Shown here: positions 15,443 to 16,135 of the stretch, one piece after another
Layout: the number at the start of each line of letters is the position of its first letter
Numbering within the stretch: position 1 is the first letter of the stretch
Source: a bacterium
GTDB lineage: Bacteria; Ratteibacteria; UBA8468
Reading direction: 5' to 3'
DNA: 16,135 nucleotides
Assembly: GCA_030637775.1 (NCBI GenBank)
Contig: DAOWFY010000121.1
Location: 1-16,135, forward strand
The notes under the pieces: model-generated
Databases searched by the model: none
Told to the model about the DNA's origin: nothing
What the model saw: only the letters and a program-made list of their open reading frames with translations
Position numbers and translations under genes: made by a program

Positions 15443-16087
15443 CTAATCGCCAGCAGCTCTGGTAAAATTGCCCAGTGTTAGGTCCTCTGGCTTGTGGCTT
15501 TTTACATGAAGATCACAGAAAAGGTAATTAGCACTACCAGAGTGATATCCGGCACAGTTTGCATATCCCACGGCTGAATTCGAATCCTTATCGTTGTGCT
15601 TGTAGTGGAATTCAAGCAAGAGAACGGTATTGGAGGGATCGCGCAGGCTGGCGAATCTGACACTGCCTGGACCATGGGTGCCATATTTGTGCCAACTGAC
15701 TCCGGTGTCACTTTCATACGAATTCCCTGCATTTATACTGTAAGAGCGCGTGCCTACAGTTTTGTCAGTTGGGCATTTGAAGGGACCCATTTTAGAGGGG
15801 TATGTTACATTCAAACTGCTGTACAAATGCTGATCCCACGACTTATAGCTCGTATTATGTGCAACTGGAAGATACCCATCCCACTCATCAGCATACATCA
15901 TCAGCGCCAAGCCTAACTGCTTGAGGTTACTCATACAGACTGCCCTTCTTGCTCTTTCTCTTGCTTGAGAAAGAGCAGGTAATAGCATCGCCGCCAGAAT
16001 GGCAATGATGGCGATTACCACTAAAAGTTCGATTAAAGTAAACGATTTTCGGTTTCGCAAACCCTTCTTTATTCTTTTAGTTTTCAT
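15443..16087 (-). CDS. Prepilin-type N-terminal domain protein with H-X9-DG-like C-terminus (pseudopilin family)
   Basis: This encodes 214 residues from ATG 16087, with AGGAGG about 10 nt upstream. Positions 1-15 are a basic leader; prepilin peptidase would cut between Ser15 and Phe16, leaving [13 protein letters not shown] with Glu20 at mature position 5, followed by the [20 protein letters not shown] region common to this family. The -1 residue is serine where glycine is usual. The C-terminal [15 protein letters not shown] matches the H-X9-DG motif (His182, Asp192) except that the glycine is Leu193. Such proteins insert in the inner membrane and may join type II secretion or type IV pilus-like fibres. 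It is the first gene of the block leading to secreted glycosidase-like proteins, so a part in their export or attachment is likely. Confidence 0.85.
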   Translation of the reverse strand: MKTKRIKKGLRNRKSFTLIELLVVIAIIAILAAMLLPALSQARERARRAVCMSNLKQLGLALMMYADEWDGYLPVAHNTSYKSWDQHLYSSLNVTYPSKMGPFKCPTDKTVGTRSYSINAGNSYESDTGVSWHKYGTHGPGSVRFASLRDPSNTVLLLEFHYKHNDKDSNSAVGYANCAGYHSGSANYLFCDLHVKSHKPEDLTLGNFTRAAGD

Positions 16088-16135
16088 TATCCTTTTCCTC
16101 CTTTTCGTTTACCTCACCGACCAAACCGTGCGTGC

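Noticed and set aside
1-16135. CRISPR arrays, tRNA and rRNA genes
   Set aside because: No regularly spaced direct repeats, cloverleaf-like sequence or rRNA signature was noticed on reading; tRNA and Infernal searches would be the decisive check.

Overview
The window looks like a chromosomal segment of an uncultured, free-living bacterium. The best clue is a prepilin-like protein with a degenerate H-X9-DG C-terminus, encoded beside very large secreted glycosidase-like proteins. That combination is typical of the PVC superphylum and its neighbours (Lentisphaerae, Kiritimatiellae, Omnitrophota, Planctomycetes). Assignment below that level is not possible from the sequence alone. TAA, TAG and TGA are all used as ordinary stops.

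Left edge (1-280): the first 38 codons of a minus-strand gene that runs off the window, with two hairpins in front of its start. The layout suggests the end of an insertion sequence, but the protein is too short to name.

Plus-strand block (296-4877): five tightly packed genes ending at a clear Rho-independent terminator (4912-4940). In order they are an ACT-domain regulator (UPF0237), its usual partner the PFL-like protein (UPF0210/DUF711), a broken uroporphyrinogen-decarboxylase-family methyltransferase gene, a Kbl-type alpha-oxoamine synthase, and a classical short-chain dehydrogenase whose start overlaps the end of the synthase gene. The last two probably act in sequence on an amino-ketone. 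The methyltransferase gene is a pseudogene: it has a frame change with probable internal deletion, then an in-frame amber codon.

Junction (4941-5198): no convincing intact gene. A ribosome binding site followed by 14 codons resembles the first residues of a DppB-type ABC permease and then stops, so it may be a gene remnant. A 52-codon minus-strand ORF of unknown status follows.

Minus-strand block (16087 to 5199): four genes read right to left. They encode a prepilin-like protein, a secreted jelly-roll plus coiled-coil protein, and two giant secreted proteins of 1597 and 1392 residues. Each giant carries a divergent GH42-like barrel and associated beta domains; one adds a mutarotase-like domain and the other a CBM9/DOMON-like domain. 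Together they look like an export or surface polysaccharide-degradation locus with its own pseudopilin. Between the pilin-like gene and the next gene lie a five-codon ORF with a perfect Shine-Dalgarno sequence and an imperfect terminator hairpin. Between the jelly-roll gene and the 1597-residue gene lies a 122-bp segment bounded by inverted repeats that may be a dispersed repeat.
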